NCBI GenBank assembly: GCA_023230425.1
Contig: JALNXI010000106.1
Span: 1-6,678 of the forward strand
Origin: Methanoculleus sp.
GTDB lineage: Archaea > Halobacteriota > Methanomicrobia > Methanomicrobiales > Methanoculleaceae
Length of the DNA stretch: 6,678 nt
Reading direction: 5' to 3'
Both the position numbers and the translations under genes were made by a program. Within the stretch, counting starts at the first letter, position 1. Each line of letters begins with the position of its first letter. This document shows positions 6,061-6,678 of the stretch, one piece after another. The notes below the pieces were generated by a model. That model was not told the DNA's origin. It worked only from the letters and a program-made list of their open reading frames with translations, and made no database searches.

Positions 6061-6678
6061 GACTTTACAACGATCCGGTAGAGATCAGCGCCGACATCTG
6101 GGCTGAGTTGCTCACAGATAGCGAAGTCACCAGGGAACCTGACTTAGAGGTTCTAAAACTCGTATACAAGAGCAGAAGTCACGAAATGCACGCAGCAGAG
6201 ATAGCATTAAAACTAAACCTCTCCCACCATGCACCACTTAACTCACAAATAGGCAGGTTCAGCAAACGTGTGATTGCTAAAACAGAAGTCCAACCACCCT
6301 TGAGAGAGGACGGCAAACCTCGATGGTGGCATGTCCCTTTCTTAGGGTATGATGACAAAGATGGCAGTTGCCCCTGGATCATGCGGCCTGAACTGGTGGA
6401 GGCGTGTGAACAGGTTTTCGGTCAAAACAACTCAGAAATTGTTTATCCCGGGGAGGTGAACATTGAAGATAGTACCGCCCTATCTGAGGGTGCCGTGAGT
6501 CGGATTCTGGTAAACAGTTACGAAAGGGACCGGCGTGCACGGACCATATGTGTAGAACATCATGGCTGCCGGTGTGCCGTTTGCAGTTTTGATTTTGGGA
6601 AGGTATACGGGCCGATAGGACAGAATAAAATCCACGTGCACCATCTCATACCTCTATCCGGAATACGACAGGAATACG
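6057..6678 (+). CDS. HNH endonuclease, 3' end cut by the window edge (207 codons visible)
   Basis: This is a probable metal-dependent DNA nuclease of the HNH/McrA-like kind. The visible C-terminal part has a Cys pair C173-x2-C176 followed by FDFGKVYGPIG, then HVHHLIPLS (193-201), whose His-His carries the catalytic histidine; family members then have a second zinc Cys pair and the final N/H of the motif, which would lie just past the edge. The first 120 residues look like a separate domain (HAAEIALKLNLS, 44-55; RWWHVPFLGYDD, 88-99) of a type I have seen in front of HNH domains in restriction proteins; it may choose the DNA target, but that is inference. The start is the ATG overlapping the small gene's stop (ATGA), with GGAGG upstream. 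GC is lower than in the preceding genes, with ATA, TTA and AAA codons, suggesting separate acquisition. It could act with the methyltransferase or be an independent, possibly modification-dependent, restriction enzyme. Confidence 0.85.
   Translation, partial: MRLYNDPVEISADIWAELLTDSEVTREPDLEVLKLVYKSRSHEMHAAEIALKLNLSHHAPLNSQIGRFSKRVIAKTEVQPPLREDGKPRWWHVPFLGYDDKDGSCPWIMRPELVEACEQVFGQNNSEIVYPGEVNIEDSTALSEGAVSRILVNSYERDRRARTICVEHHGCRCAVCSFDFGKVYGPIGQNKIHVHHLIPLSGIRQEY

Noticed and set aside
6179..6382. A 67-codon minus-strand open frame
   Set aside because: It lies antisense to the N-terminal part of the HNH gene, and shows no family resemblance or ribosome binding site worth noting.

Overview
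The window carries one same-strand operon that looks like a restriction-modification (genome defence) locus. From left to right it holds a short non-coding leader (1-160), a long beta-class adenine DNA methyltransferase of the type III Mod kind (161-2908), a helicase-nuclease of the type III Res kind (2912-5728), a small protein resembling the detached C-terminal tail of type IIG/Eco57I-like enzymes (5761-6060), and the first 207 codons of an HNH endonuclease that runs off the right edge (6057-6678). All genes are on the + strand. Spacing is tight: a 3-base gap between methyltransferase and helicase-nuclease, about 30 bases (or a 4-base ATGA overlap, depending on the start) before the small gene, and an ATGA overlap before the HNH gene.

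The methyltransferase shows the DPPY motif before the FxGxG-like motif (DPTCGSGT), the beta order used by type III Mod proteins. The helicase-nuclease has a full set of SF2 motifs (ATGTGKT, DEAH, TATP, SEGWD, QxxGRGLRR) and a C-terminal PD-(13 residues)-ExK nuclease. From memory, this long Mod plus Res pair matches the group named after the 'BPTD_3080 family restriction endonuclease', a type III-like branch; I could not run a search to confirm this. In the expected division of labour, the methyltransferase marks host sites, the helicase-nuclease cuts unmarked DNA, and the HNH protein may be a second nuclease using the same promoter.

The strongest structural signal beyond the gene list is composition. 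The core of the locus is GC-rich with C-ending codons, but bases about 898-1440 inside the methyltransferase drop to roughly 37-48% GC in the lines I counted, against about 68% just downstream. This is the stretch between the DPPY and DPTCGSGT motifs, where beta-class enzymes carry their target recognition domain, so it looks like a specificity cassette swapped by recombination. The HNH gene is also clearly lower in GC than the genes before it.

The organism is not certain. GC-rich coding with GAC/ATC/CTC/GTC preference, GGAGG ribosome-binding sites, and a first gene with no Shine-Dalgarno but a TATA-like box about 25 bases before its ATG all fit a GC-rich methanogenic archaeon such as Methanoculleus or a relative. 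A GC-rich bacterium is not excluded. No tRNA, rRNA, CRISPR array, insertion sequence or clear terminator was seen.
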